Part shown: positions 22,301 through 31,639 of the stretch, in pieces
Numbering within the stretch: position 1 is the first letter of the stretch
Layout of the letters: every line of letters starts with the position of its first letter
Source: Pomphorhynchus laevis
Lineage: Eukaryota; Acanthocephala; Palaeacanthocephala; Echinorhynchida; Pomphorhynchidae
Direction of reading: 5' to 3'
Assembly (NCBI GenBank): GCA_012934845.2
Contig: WNNJ02000004.1
Location: 117,322-181,321 of the forward strand
Length of the DNA: 64,000 nt
Program-made: the position numbers and the translations under genes
Notes under the pieces: generated by a model
Databases searched by the model: none
The model's input: only the letters and a program-made list of their open reading frames with translations
What the model was told of the DNA's origin: nothing

Positions 22301-25300
22301 TTTGTGATTTAATTTGTAGTTCAATTATTTTTTAGATGATTGAAATAACTTATCTTAATGCTTTATCGGATTTGTGATTTATCACGTGATTTCATTTTTA
22401 ATTAGGAATCTACAAGCTGCAATAGGTGCCTTCTATGATTTTGAACAACCAAGAAATGACGTTGAACCAAGCCTGCAACTCGTGTCAGATACCACAGTTG
22501 GCGACGGTGAAGCTGTTACCCCAAATACACAATTTGTGAAGCGATGGTGTGTAAAGAATACAGGTACTGTTGATTATTTTGATCATTTTTAATACATTTA
22601 ATTATATATGTATAATACAATTAATAAAATATGTAAATTCCATGTATTGCTGGTTTTAATATATTTCACATTTTTAAATATTAAATTGACATTAAATTCA
22701 CCTGATTTCGCATCTCTGTTCGACTGTGTCCTCACTGACTGACATATTTTAAGGCAAAACTATTATCAGTTCGTCCAGCTGTCAGTAATGCATTTAATAA
22801 TAAGCCCTTGATATGAAATGTAAGATTAAATAATATTTTTATTTTAAAATTTGCTGAAATGCTTATTTTATTACTTAACATTAGTCTATTGAATGCATAG
22901 ATATTGACGGGTCACATTTTTACTGTGTGAAATATATCTCTTTTTCGATGTTTCATTACTCGTTTGTATACATACTTTTAAAATCCAGAGTGTCACAATT
23001 GAAAAAAACGATACATGATCTTTAATAAATCTGTATTAAACATTTTTAATTGCTAAACTACAATATAGAATAAATGCTCTTTAATGAAGCCGTAATAAAT
23101 ATTTCTTTCGCTAATCTCTACAACATGCGATAAATGATCTTTGATAAATTTGTAACAAATATTATTAAATATTATTATTTAATTGTTAAACTGTATAATA
23201 TGCGATAAATTGTATTTAAATAGTACCAAATGTGATAAATTATATGTAAAGAATCCGTAATAAATATTTTAAATTTCTAAACTTTTCAATGTAGGATAAG
23301 TGATCTGTAATAAATCTGTAGTAAATATTTTTTAATGCTAAACTTTATAATATGCGATAAATGCTCTTTGATGAATCCGTAATAAATATTTTTAATTGCT
23401 AAACTTTTTTTTGTATTCGTTAAAAAATGCATAGTTGTTTGGTATATCTTTAGATTAGCATTTTTGAAATTTTATACCTTACTTGTTACAGCATTTAAGA
23501 AATTTGTTTCAGAGTTTCTTATAAAATTTGAGTTTTTGTATTATTTTTAATTTGAAAATTGCTTTTTTAACAGTTAAATGCTTGCTATATGAAGCAAACA
23601 CGCCTTAAAGTTTTATTATTTATTTCTGGACAAGTACTTTTGGACAGAAATAAATATAAGAAACAATTAGCAGTCTATAACTCTGCACTTCAAAATGCAG
23701 TAAATTAACGTGATATCAATTATTTTATTCATGCTCTACTGAATAGAACAACATTTGAAACATCTCATCTTTTTTAAATTTTGTATATTTTTATTATTTT
23801 TATATTTTACTCGGCATATTATATGTTATATAATATATTATATAAGCTCCTGTTAGGAATCTTACAAGAGTACATATTCTCATATGTTTTGTCATCAAAA
23901 AAAGTCATGCACCAGCAGCATACAACTTTATTTAAACGTTTCGACAGCGAGGGCCAGGTGTACAAATTTATTTATAGTTTTATCAATGAAAGTTGAATTA
24001 TCAATAATTACACCAGCCTGATACATATAATGTCCATATGAAAAAGTATCGTTCATAACAGCTTTTTCAGTCTACAACATAGAGCAAAATAAAGAAACAA
24101 AAATATTAAAATTTTGTTTTTAAATAGTTGATACTGATCCATTATTGATAAATAATTATTGGAGCTGGATCAAATAAAATAAGAAATTATTTTTGATATT
24201 TCGCTAACTTCTGTTAGCATCTTCAGAAAATTATATGATTTTCTGAAGATGTAATTTTTTGATTATTTATTAAAACAATGCTGAGAACAGACTTGAACCC
24301 AGCAATCAAATGAGGCTGGTATTATCGAAGTTGGAGCCACTGATCCAGCAATTGGTGAATAAAAACATGAACTATATTATTCATTTAATGAACTTAATAA
24401 ATCAACGTGTCTGTCGTTTTCATATTTTGCAACTCACTATTTCTACCAAACACGGCGAAATGTAGCATTGTAAAATCTTTCTGATAGAGATAAAGTTAAT
24501 TATTAACCAAATTCATACAAATTAAAAAATAAGAAATTTCATACAAAGAGCCAACTTTGATTGTGGGTTCTAACGAATTCTTCGTATCTCTGCAATGTCT
24601 GAAATAAAATGTGCGTGAGAATCAAAATATAGCAGACCAAACTTACATTACCGACGTCAGCATTTATGCCGAGAACAACAACGATTGTTCGTGTTCTAGT
24701 AACAATAAATAAGCAAATTTATAATTAATAATAAATTTATAAATTTTATAAATTATAAATAAAATTAATTAATTTTATAATAAAGTTAAATTTATTATTT
24801 ATGTTTATTTCTGCTAGAAAAATCCTGGAAAATAAAAATAAGTTGTATTTTTATAATAAATTTTAATAAAACATTTAAATTATATTAAAATTTTATATTT
24901 AAATTTTTAAGAATATTTTATATTTTAATTTACAAATTATTATGATTAATAATTTAATCATACAAGTTATAAATAGTTGATACTGATCCATTATTGATAA
25001 ATAATTATTGGAGCTGGATCAAAGGAAAGAAGAAATTATTTTTGATATTTCGCAAACTTCTGTTAGCATCTTCAGAAAATTACCTTTACTTTTTTATCTT
25101 TACTGAAGTGCTAACATTGCTCACATTTCAGTCTACAACATAGAGCAAAATGAAGAAACAAAAATATTAAAATTTTGTTTTTAAATAGTTGATACTGATC
25201 CATTATTGATAAATAATTATTGGAGCTGGATCAAATAAAATAAGAAATTATGTTTGATATTTCGCTAACTTCTGTTAGCATCTTCAGAAAATTACCTTTA

Positions 25301-28300
25301 CTTTTTTATCTTTACTGAAGTGCTAACATTGCTCACATTTCAGTCTACAACATAGAGCAAAATGAAGAAACAAAAATATTAAAATTTTGTTTTTAAATAG
25401 TTGATACTGATCCATTATTGATAAATAATTATTGGATCTGGATCAAAGAAAACAAGAATTTGTTTTTGATATTTCGCAAACTTCTGTTATCATCTTCAGT
25501 TAAGATAAAAAAGTAAAAGTAAAGATGTAATATATGTTTATGAATAAGGAATTATTGGAGCTGGATCAAAGAAAAGAGGAAATTATCTTTGAAATTTTGT
25601 TTTCTTCTATTGGCATCTTCAGAAAATTACTAGTTTTCTGAAGATGCTAACAGAAGTTAGCGAAATATCAAAATAATTTCTTCTTTCCTTTGATCCATCT
25701 CCCATAATTCTTTATTAAATTGGCGTGATTTTTCTCCGATTTAAGATCATTACATGTAATCTGTAGACATACTTTTAAATAAACGTTTTAAATAAACGTC
25801 ATATATTTTATATAGGATTGAGTTTTGTTGCTTTTAAAGCAAATTTTTAAAGTCACATTGCATTATTTGGTCACCAGACATCTTTAATATATAACCTTGT
25901 TAACGTATCACCTATAATATATTAAACAGTTTCTCATTGGCTGTCTCACCTACCGCTGTTTCAAGTTTACAATTTGTAGCAAATCATTTTAAGTTTCAAT
26001 GATAAATATGTTTTTTTACATAAGAAATCACTTTTTAAACTAATAGGCCCTGACGAATGGCCGTTTGGAACTGTATTGCGCTTTGTAAATGGCGATATTG
26101 CTGCTACTGAACCTATAGTGCCCGTCGGCCGTCTTGCTCCTGGTTCCAGTACTGAAGTGTCGGTATCTATGGTTAGTCCAAGTGAACCAGGTACATACCG
26201 AAGTGTTTGGCGTGCTTATGATGCTGCTGGAATGCCGTTTGGAGGTAATTGATAACTATTCTGTCTACAATTGTTTAACAGGTGAACATTTAAGAAACGA
26301 TATGGGTTATTGTTACTGTAGATGATTCCGGTGTACTAGGAATTACACAGCAATTAAATGATTGCAATGCTTTCGGACAAGGTAAATATGATATTAATGA
26401 CTCTGAACGTATTATTGTCTAACTCGGGACTGAAGCCATTGCTTAGTGTCGTTGCTATTACAACATGCGATTCCATATTATTCCTTTATAATTTTCCACC
26501 GTCAATGTCACGTTTCTAACTTACTTTTTAAAATGCATTTTCATCATAACTCCGCTGTGTTAAACAATGGAATTTATAGTATTACGGATTGTTTGGTTTT
26601 AAAAAATATATTGCAAATTTAAATTAATTTTAAAATCGACCAATTGCGGTATTATGATGATCGAATTGTTGAAGCATGATGTGTTTTCATATTTTAATGA
26701 TAAATCAAATATTACATAATGCAATATTATGCATTATGCCTTATGCATGATAAGTTAAAGTTCAAGTTAGTGGAAACTACAAAATTAGTTGTTTTGAAGA
26801 TTTAATAGAGATGAAATTAATGTATCAAGTTAATTATGCAGAGTTCATTTGCTAACCTTTTTAACATTTCGGTCTAGAAAATATAAATGAAAACAATGGT
26901 TGACAGTCAAAGCAAGTGGCAAGACTTATATATCTATTTGATGACTCTTGTAGCTTAAATTTTGATTGTCGAAGTTTAAATAAAGTTTTAACTTATTATA
27001 GTTTGACAATGCATGAACTTTATCGAGTTCTAGGAATTCTATTTGCACAAAGGTTTTCAAGAATATGCTATGATACTCCTCCATTCGAAAGGTCTTTTAA
27101 TAACAAGGTTGACGCCAATATGTTTGCTTGAAGGCTGGACATTCTGTAGATGTTGTCTTCATAGCCAGATTATTCAAATGTGATCTTAGATCAGACGCGC
27201 AATGAAACTGAATGCGTACACCGTAAAATTTGACTGTTTGAATGTAAAATTATTTTTTAATTAATAAAATAGATTAAAGATTATTTTGTTCGATACGACA
27301 AGTTATGGCAAAATGCTTTTATATCTTACATGCAGACGACCAAAGAGAAGAATGGAATAAATTTTTGAATGATTCTAATAAATTTATTTTTCACCTTTAT
27401 GTTAAGTGTTAGAGATTGAAAAGCTCCTGAACTTCCTAACAAGTTAAGTTTATTGTCAAACATTGCTTAATACACCATTTAATTATTTAAATTTCATAAG
27501 GCCAGAATTGTTAATTTTAATAATATTAAAACATAATATTATTATGATGTTAATAATGCTATCATAATGTTAATTATGTCATAACATAATTTTACTAATT
27601 TTAATAACAATTAAAATAAGCGTAAAATTTGATATTTAATATTATGTTTTAATATTATTAAAATTAACAATTCTGGCCTTATGAAATTTAAATAATTAAC
27701 TGGTGTATTAAGCAATGTTTGACAATAAACTTAACTTGTTAGGAAGTTCAGGAGCTTTTCAATCTCTAACACTTAACATAAAGGTGAAAAATAAATTTAT
27801 TAGAATCATTCAAAAATTTATTCCATTCTTCTCTTTAATCGTCTGCATGTGAAATATAAAAGCATTTTGCCATAACTTGTCGTATCGAACAAAATAATCT
27901 TTAATCTATGTTATTAATTGAGAATTAATTTTACATTCAAACAGTCAAATTTTACGGTGTAAGCATTATATATACAAAATTAAGTGAAAACGAAAATACA
28001 CTCTTTAAATCAATGATTCACCAATTTATGCTTATAACATAACTAAAATCAAATATTACGTTTCTAACAATTAAAATTAGTAACTAAGAATATTATTATC
28101 CCTTCGCATTAATTTGCGAAGAGAGAAAAATGTTCATAATTCTATTATGTCATATAAAATCGAGTGATTAACTTATTGGATAAACGTAACAGTTTATTAC
28201 ATTGTCTTTTTATTACTGACTTTACAGCCCAACTTTACAAAATCGCAAGGCAGTGATATTTTCAAAAGCTTTTATCAAGAAAAGCCTTGTCCTAAATATT

Positions 28301-28840
28301 TCAATGAGTGCATTGTAATATTGCACTCATTGAGTTCATTGAGTGCATCGTTATTTTAATTAGTGAGCAGTTAAGCGCTTTCTCATTTGTATCTCACTTT
28401 ATAATTGACTATAAATTTAAAAATATTTGATTTGTATTTATTTTTTTAAATTTATTCTAATTTAAAAATTAATTAGAAATTATTATAAATTATTAAATAA
28501 TTATCCTTTCTATCCTCGTCGGCTCAATTTGAAACTTGTAAATAACTAAAATAAATATCTTTGTTAATACATCTGGATTTTCTATAATCGGACTTTATTG
28601 ATACAATACTTACATCAAAGTTCCAGTTCTTGCCCAAATAGTGTCAATCATATTTGCACGCTATTATATATAACGACGAGTAGATATTTCGTTATTGATT
28701 ATCAAGATGTTCATTTCAACAGAAATCAACATTTTTAAAATATTTGCAGTCATATTAAAATTACCGATTCCTTAATTTTTCTTTCAGCTAGGATGAATAA
28801 CGACGACAGCTTCGACAAGGATGCCTTGCAAACTGACTAA
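19180..28840 (+). CDS. ILRUN: ILRUN (C6orf106) homologue, five exons, 234 residues
   Basis: Exons 19180-19388, 22406-22563, 26047-26244, 26295-26381 and 28788-28840 join in frame through GT-AG introns (3,017, 3,483, 50 and 2,406 bp) to 705 nt including TAA. Residues about 20-82 are the UBA-like domain (GGFWDKLRSFGTEERDDLIS, then NGIRFFMEMVNWNLQAAIGA). Residues about 95-195 are the FW (four-tryptophan, NBR1-like) domain with W117, W127, W177 and W192 in the expected places (QFVKRWCVKNTG, DEWPFG, YRSVWRA, ETIWVIVTV). The vertebrate protein (298 aa) inhibits antiviral and cytokine transcription through p300/CBP and IRF3; function here is inferred from homology only. The C-terminal tail is much shorter, ending ALQTD. 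A TA-rich leader precedes the ATG, and ATTAAA lies 148 bp after the stop. Intron 2 holds a MITE cluster and intron 4 a foldback. Confidence 0.9.
19466..19711. repeat. 122-bp perfect tandem duplication in ILRUN intron 1
   Basis: TTTGATTAACTAATAAATAT starts at 19466 and again at 19588; the two units appear identical to their ends at TTTAACGAACAAAATC. A diverged pair about 210 bp apart (TCAGTATCATCACATG at 19721 and 19932) follows. Confidence 0.85.
21430..21870 (+). mobile_element. Penelope-like element remnant, GIY-YIG endonuclease
   Basis: 21496-21693 ends RGIYSIPCNDCGSCYKK. The start of a Penelope-type GIY-YIG nuclease is clear (GIYSIPCNDC with its Cys pair), but YIG has become YKK. After a frame break, 21735 onward gives GHSDLSFAGADIIARESD then IRKIKEAIILRYND, the usual C-terminal part of this nuclease (RESxxxRxxKEAxxxR). 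It is on the same strand as ILRUN, inside intron 1, and is a different lineage from the RT family elsewhere in the window. Confidence 0.7.
22406..22563 (+). CDS. ILRUN: ILRUN exon 2
   Basis: Acceptor TTTTTAATTAG|GAATCT, donor ATACAG|GTACTG. Codes the end of the UBA-like domain and the first FW tryptophan. Phase 2 in, phase 1 out. Confidence 0.88.
22988..23412. repeat. Diverged minisatellite, about 60-65-bp unit, ILRUN intron 2
   Basis: A unit built from GATAAATG(A/C)TCTTTGAT, AAT(C/T)CGTAATAAATATTTT and AATTGCTAAACT recurs about six times with variable length. No coding content. Confidence 0.7.
24070..25720. mobile_element. MITE cluster (GGAGCTGGATCAAA family), ILRUN intron 2
   Basis: TTGATACTGATCCATTATTG, then ATTATTGGAGCTGGATCAAA and CTTCTGTTAGCATCTTCAG, recur at about 24127, 24975, 25187 and 25396. 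From 25131 the unit is tandem with a period of 211 bp (CAGTCTACAACATAGAGCAA at 25131 and 25342). At about 25550-25715 the unit is a near-complete hairpin around ACTAG, which looks like the parent short inverted-repeat element. The 24.07-kb copy is separated from the others by AT-rich DNA. Confidence 0.75.
26047..26244 (+). CDS. ILRUN: ILRUN exon 3
   Basis: Acceptor TTTAAACTAATAG|GCCCTG, donor TTTGGAG|GTAATT. Codes residues 123-188 with the second and third FW tryptophans. Both ends phase 1. Confidence 0.88.
26295..26381 (+). CDS. ILRUN: ILRUN exon 4, after a 50-bp intron
   Basis: Acceptor CATTTAAG|AAACGATATGG restores the conserved GETIWVIVTV junction; the nearer AACAG at 26281 would give a stop after 13 codons and is rejected. 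Donor CAAG|GTAAATATG. Confidence 0.82.
27217..27961. mobile_element. 745-bp foldback element in ILRUN intron 4
   Basis: The left arm 27217-27541 and right arm 27637-27961 are inverted copies of about 325 bp. They differ at roughly ten positions, mostly near CATGCAGACGA and AATTAATAAAATAG. The spacer is about 95 bp and AT-rich. Ends are TACACCGTAAAATTTGACTG; a TA target would fit a Tc1/mariner-type non-autonomous element, but I cannot prove the target duplication. No ORF. Confidence 0.8.
28788..28840 (+). CDS. ILRUN: ILRUN exon 5 (C-terminus)
   Basis: Strong acceptor TTTTTCTTTCAG|CTAGG. Codes ARMNNDDSFDKDALQTD then TAA. The tail is not conserved in the family, so the assignment rests on phase, the acceptor and the poly(A) signal downstream. 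Confidence 0.72.
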
Positions 28841-28987
28841 TTACGAATATTCTAAGCTATTTATGACAGCTACTAAACATAGCTAACTACAATTATACTT
28901 TATTGGTGTTCTTCTTTAATTATGTTCTGTACATATAACGTTTATAGTTACATTTCTTTTACATACTATATTTACTGTTTTTGGCTG

Positions 28988-28993
28988 ATTAAA
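28988..28993 (+). promoter_or_regulatory. Poly(A) signal ATTAAA for ILRUN
   Basis: ATTAAA lies 148 bp after the ILRUN stop and is followed by a T-rich, GT-containing stretch (TTTTTGTCTTTTATTTTTGCG), the usual arrangement for cleavage. Inferred from position. Confidence 0.5.
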
Positions 28994-29029
28994 GAAATAA
29001 TTTTTGTCTTTTATTTTTGCGAACGTATT

Positions 29030-30242
29030 GAACTTTCCAGACTCCAATTTACTTGCCTAAACATGATATCTACTTGATTAATTTTTAATACAAAGTTCGT
29101 TGAAAGAATTTATCTCCGATATTTTCTTCGGCGCCAGACGATCGTCGGAAGCATAGATGAACAATTCAGTTACGAATGATAGCAGCTCGTCAGCGCGTTT
29201 ACAACACGAACTTCGCAAAACGAATTTTTTCATTTTGGAAATTTAAAATATTACAAAGCGAATAAGAGCAAAGAGACAATATTCATAATAAAAATAGGGA
29301 CTTTGCCAAAAGTGTTATATATATTTGTGTTTCAAGTTTAAATATGCGATGGTAAAGTTAATACATTTTTTATAGACCTATAATTTTCAATATAGAATGC
29401 GTTAATCCAATAATCGTTAACGAGTCGGCAAAACGATTTTTATTTTACATTTCATGTTTAAGATATTAATAAATACATTTAATATATTAAGTGAAATTAA
29501 TTTAGCTATTTAACAATTTTTAGTATATATTATCAATTAATTTAACTATTTTACTAAATTATTACTTTGAAATTGATAAAAGCTCAGAAATCAAAACTTA
29601 AAAAATTTCAAGAAAATTTATGTGTTCTAGCTAATTTCAATCAATATTTTTCGGAAGAAGCCTTAGGGGCGAAACGTAAAAGAAGCTCTTCTTTCATTGC
29701 TGACTTGGTGGCGCTTTCAGATATTACATACATATTCGGTCAAGAAGTTCCCACCTGAGGGCTATGCCAGATTGCCATATAAATAATAGTGTCCCTAATG
29801 AGATCCCATCATCGTCCGCGCAGACTAATATCTATGCACATATGCATTTTCTGTATTTTTGTCGCCATAATAAAATAATCCCGAAAGGTCTTCGAATCAA
29901 AAAGCGATTCTCAGTCGCATTGCCGAATGATTTCCCAATTCTAGTTTCACAAATGGTCAAAAATAAAAGCTCAGAAATCGAAACTTAAAAAATTTAAAGC
30001 GTGCCACTGATATGTTACCAAATAGTTTGTTTATGCATAGACTTTTTAAGAATAAAGATTCCTATATAGAAAGATACAAGACTATAATATATAAAATATT
30101 TTATTATATTCCTTTGTGGGATATATTATTCTTAATAATGTATTTAGTCAGAATTCGCTAATTATCAAAGCAAAAATTTACTATTGAAGATGCTACACTG
30201 AATATTTCAAAGCAGCTAATTCTAAATCTTAATTTAACAAAA
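29030..30242. other. Intergenic DNA with a decayed coding-like block
   Basis: 29567-29988 (+) holds two short frames (KKFQENLCVLANFNQYFSEE; FCRHNKIIPKGLRIKKRFS) that look like remnants of an unidentified ORF. AAAAGCTCAGAAATC-AAAC near 29575 recurs near 29965 as a direct repeat. I could not assign a family. The rest is AT-rich. Confidence 0.3.
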
Positions 30243-30761
30243 ATGCAAGATTGTTGTCTATCAAATGTTGATGATAAATTTAAGCAACGCAGCATTGCGA
30301 CGTTTAAAGAACTTAACCATGTCCTAAAAGCAAAAGACAATGATGATATAAAAGACATATCTAAGCTGCAATTACAGCATGAAGATGATGAATGCGATTT
30401 TGAGCTATCAACAATGCCAACAAAACACTTCCTTTGCAGACGTAGCGCGGATACTAAGCATTGGACAGAATATACTCTAAAGGATGTAGATGAACTCGAT
30501 TCGGCTAGCAATCAGAGTGTGGCCCTGGCTTTCTTGTCGTGTCTGAGAAAAACAACTGACGTCAACAATACAGATGATTCAACCACAAATGTAAGGCGTA
30601 AGCGACGAAACGAGGTCGTAGCTACCGAAGAAACAGAGGAAACGGCAAAGGTTGCGCTAGAACATCTGGTCAATATGGACGAAGTGGGCGGCATCTTTGA
30701 TGACGAAAACGATAGCAATAAAGAAAAATGTAAACGACAGCGTTGTTATCGCAAGAACTGA
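30243..30761 (+). CDS. TSSC4: TSSC4-like U5 snRNP assembly factor
   Basis: 172 codons, single exon, ATG at 30243, TGA at 30759. The N-terminus has the family's first conserved motif (DDKFKQRSIATFKELNHV). Residues about 60-97 carry the diagnostic motif HWTEYTLKDVDELD followed by SNQSVALAFLSCLRK, matching HPERWTKYSLEDV and SNQATALAFLGS of human TSSC4. The middle is acidic; the C-terminal third is basic with two KR-rich patches (NVRRKRRN; EKCKRQRCYRKN), probably nuclear localisation signals. Human TSSC4 helps assemble U5 and U4/U6.U5 snRNPs and binds PRPF8; a role in splicing is inferred from homology. The protein is about half the human length, mostly in linkers. AATAAA follows at 30879. Confidence 0.8.
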   Translation: MQDCCLSNVDDKFKQRSIATFKELNHVLKAKDNDDIKDISKLQLQHEDDECDFELSTMPTKHFLCRRSADTKHWTEYTLKDVDELDSASNQSVALAFLSCLRKTTDVNNTDDSTTNVRRKRRNEVVATEETEETAKVALEHLVNMDEVGGIFDDENDSNKEKCKRQRCYRKN

Positions 30762-30878
30762 TATTCTTAAGAAGTGCAGTTATCCTTATAAACTGCTTCA
30801 TATACAGATCGCTTAATAATTTATGAGCTCATAGTCGTAGTTTATAATTGTATTTTTGCATTCTTCTAAAATTTAAAA

Positions 30879-30884
30879 AATAAA
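30879..30884 (+). promoter_or_regulatory. Poly(A) signal AATAAA for the TSSC4-like gene
   Basis: AATAAA lies 118 bp after the stop codon and is followed by a TTTCTTATTTGG / TTATGGTTTTTG T/GT-rich stretch. In this AT-rich DNA the motif alone is weak; position supports it. Confidence 0.45.
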
Positions 30885-31194
30885 AAACGTATCGCACCAA
30901 ATACGTTTCTTATTTGGCGTCACCGTTATGGTTTTTGTAATTGTATAATTAAGAAGAAATATAATAATATAATATTAATATATATAATAATATTATATAA
31001 TATATAACATATTAAAATACAATATAATTGTATTTTAGCAAGTAATATTAATTAAGCACGACACAAAGTTATCGATTTGCTGTTTTCAATTATTTTGATA
31101 ATTATTTTTTAGTTATTGATTATTATTTATAAGTAATAAATATTTAATATTTGATAAATATTTAATTACTGATAAAATAGTTTGAATTATTAAA

Positions 31195-31625
31195 TTATTT
31201 GAATATTGAATATTTAGTATTTTGATAAAATATTGTAAATGTAAAGCCTAAACATTATTGATTACATATTTAATTATTTATTTAATATTTAATTATTGAA
31301 AAATATTAAATATTTTACAATATTTTATTTGATAATATATTGTAAATGTAAAGCCTAAACATTTGGTGTCGATATATATAAACATTTATTATTTCATTTT
31401 GTTAATAAAACAAATTAAATGAGTTAATTAAATGTTTTAATCAGTATAAAACCTTTCTTGTTAGTAAAACAAATTAAATGAGTTAATTAAATGTTTTAAT
31501 CAGTATAAAACCTATCTTTCAATATAAAACCTTTATTATTTCATTTACTTTTTGTTAATAAAACAAATTAAATGAGTTAATTACATGTTTTAATTAGTAT
31601 AAAGCCTTTAATCAGTATAAAACCC
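31195..31625. repeat. AT-rich direct repeats
   Basis: TATTGTAAATGTAAAGCCTA occurs near 31230 and 31330. From 31385, a roughly 62-bp unit containing AACAAATTAAATGAGTTAAT and GTTTTAATCAGTATAAAACC is repeated about three times, ending at the C/T-rich LINE. Confidence 0.75.
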
Positions 31626-31639
31626 TTATCCGCTCTGTC

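Noticed and set aside
26134-26325. Separate 63-codon gene
   Set aside because: It is the wrong frame over ILRUN exon 3, the 50-bp intron and the start of exon 4.
30158-30511. 117-codon Ser/Cys-rich minus-strand ORF
   Set aside because: Antisense shadow of the TSSC4-like gene.
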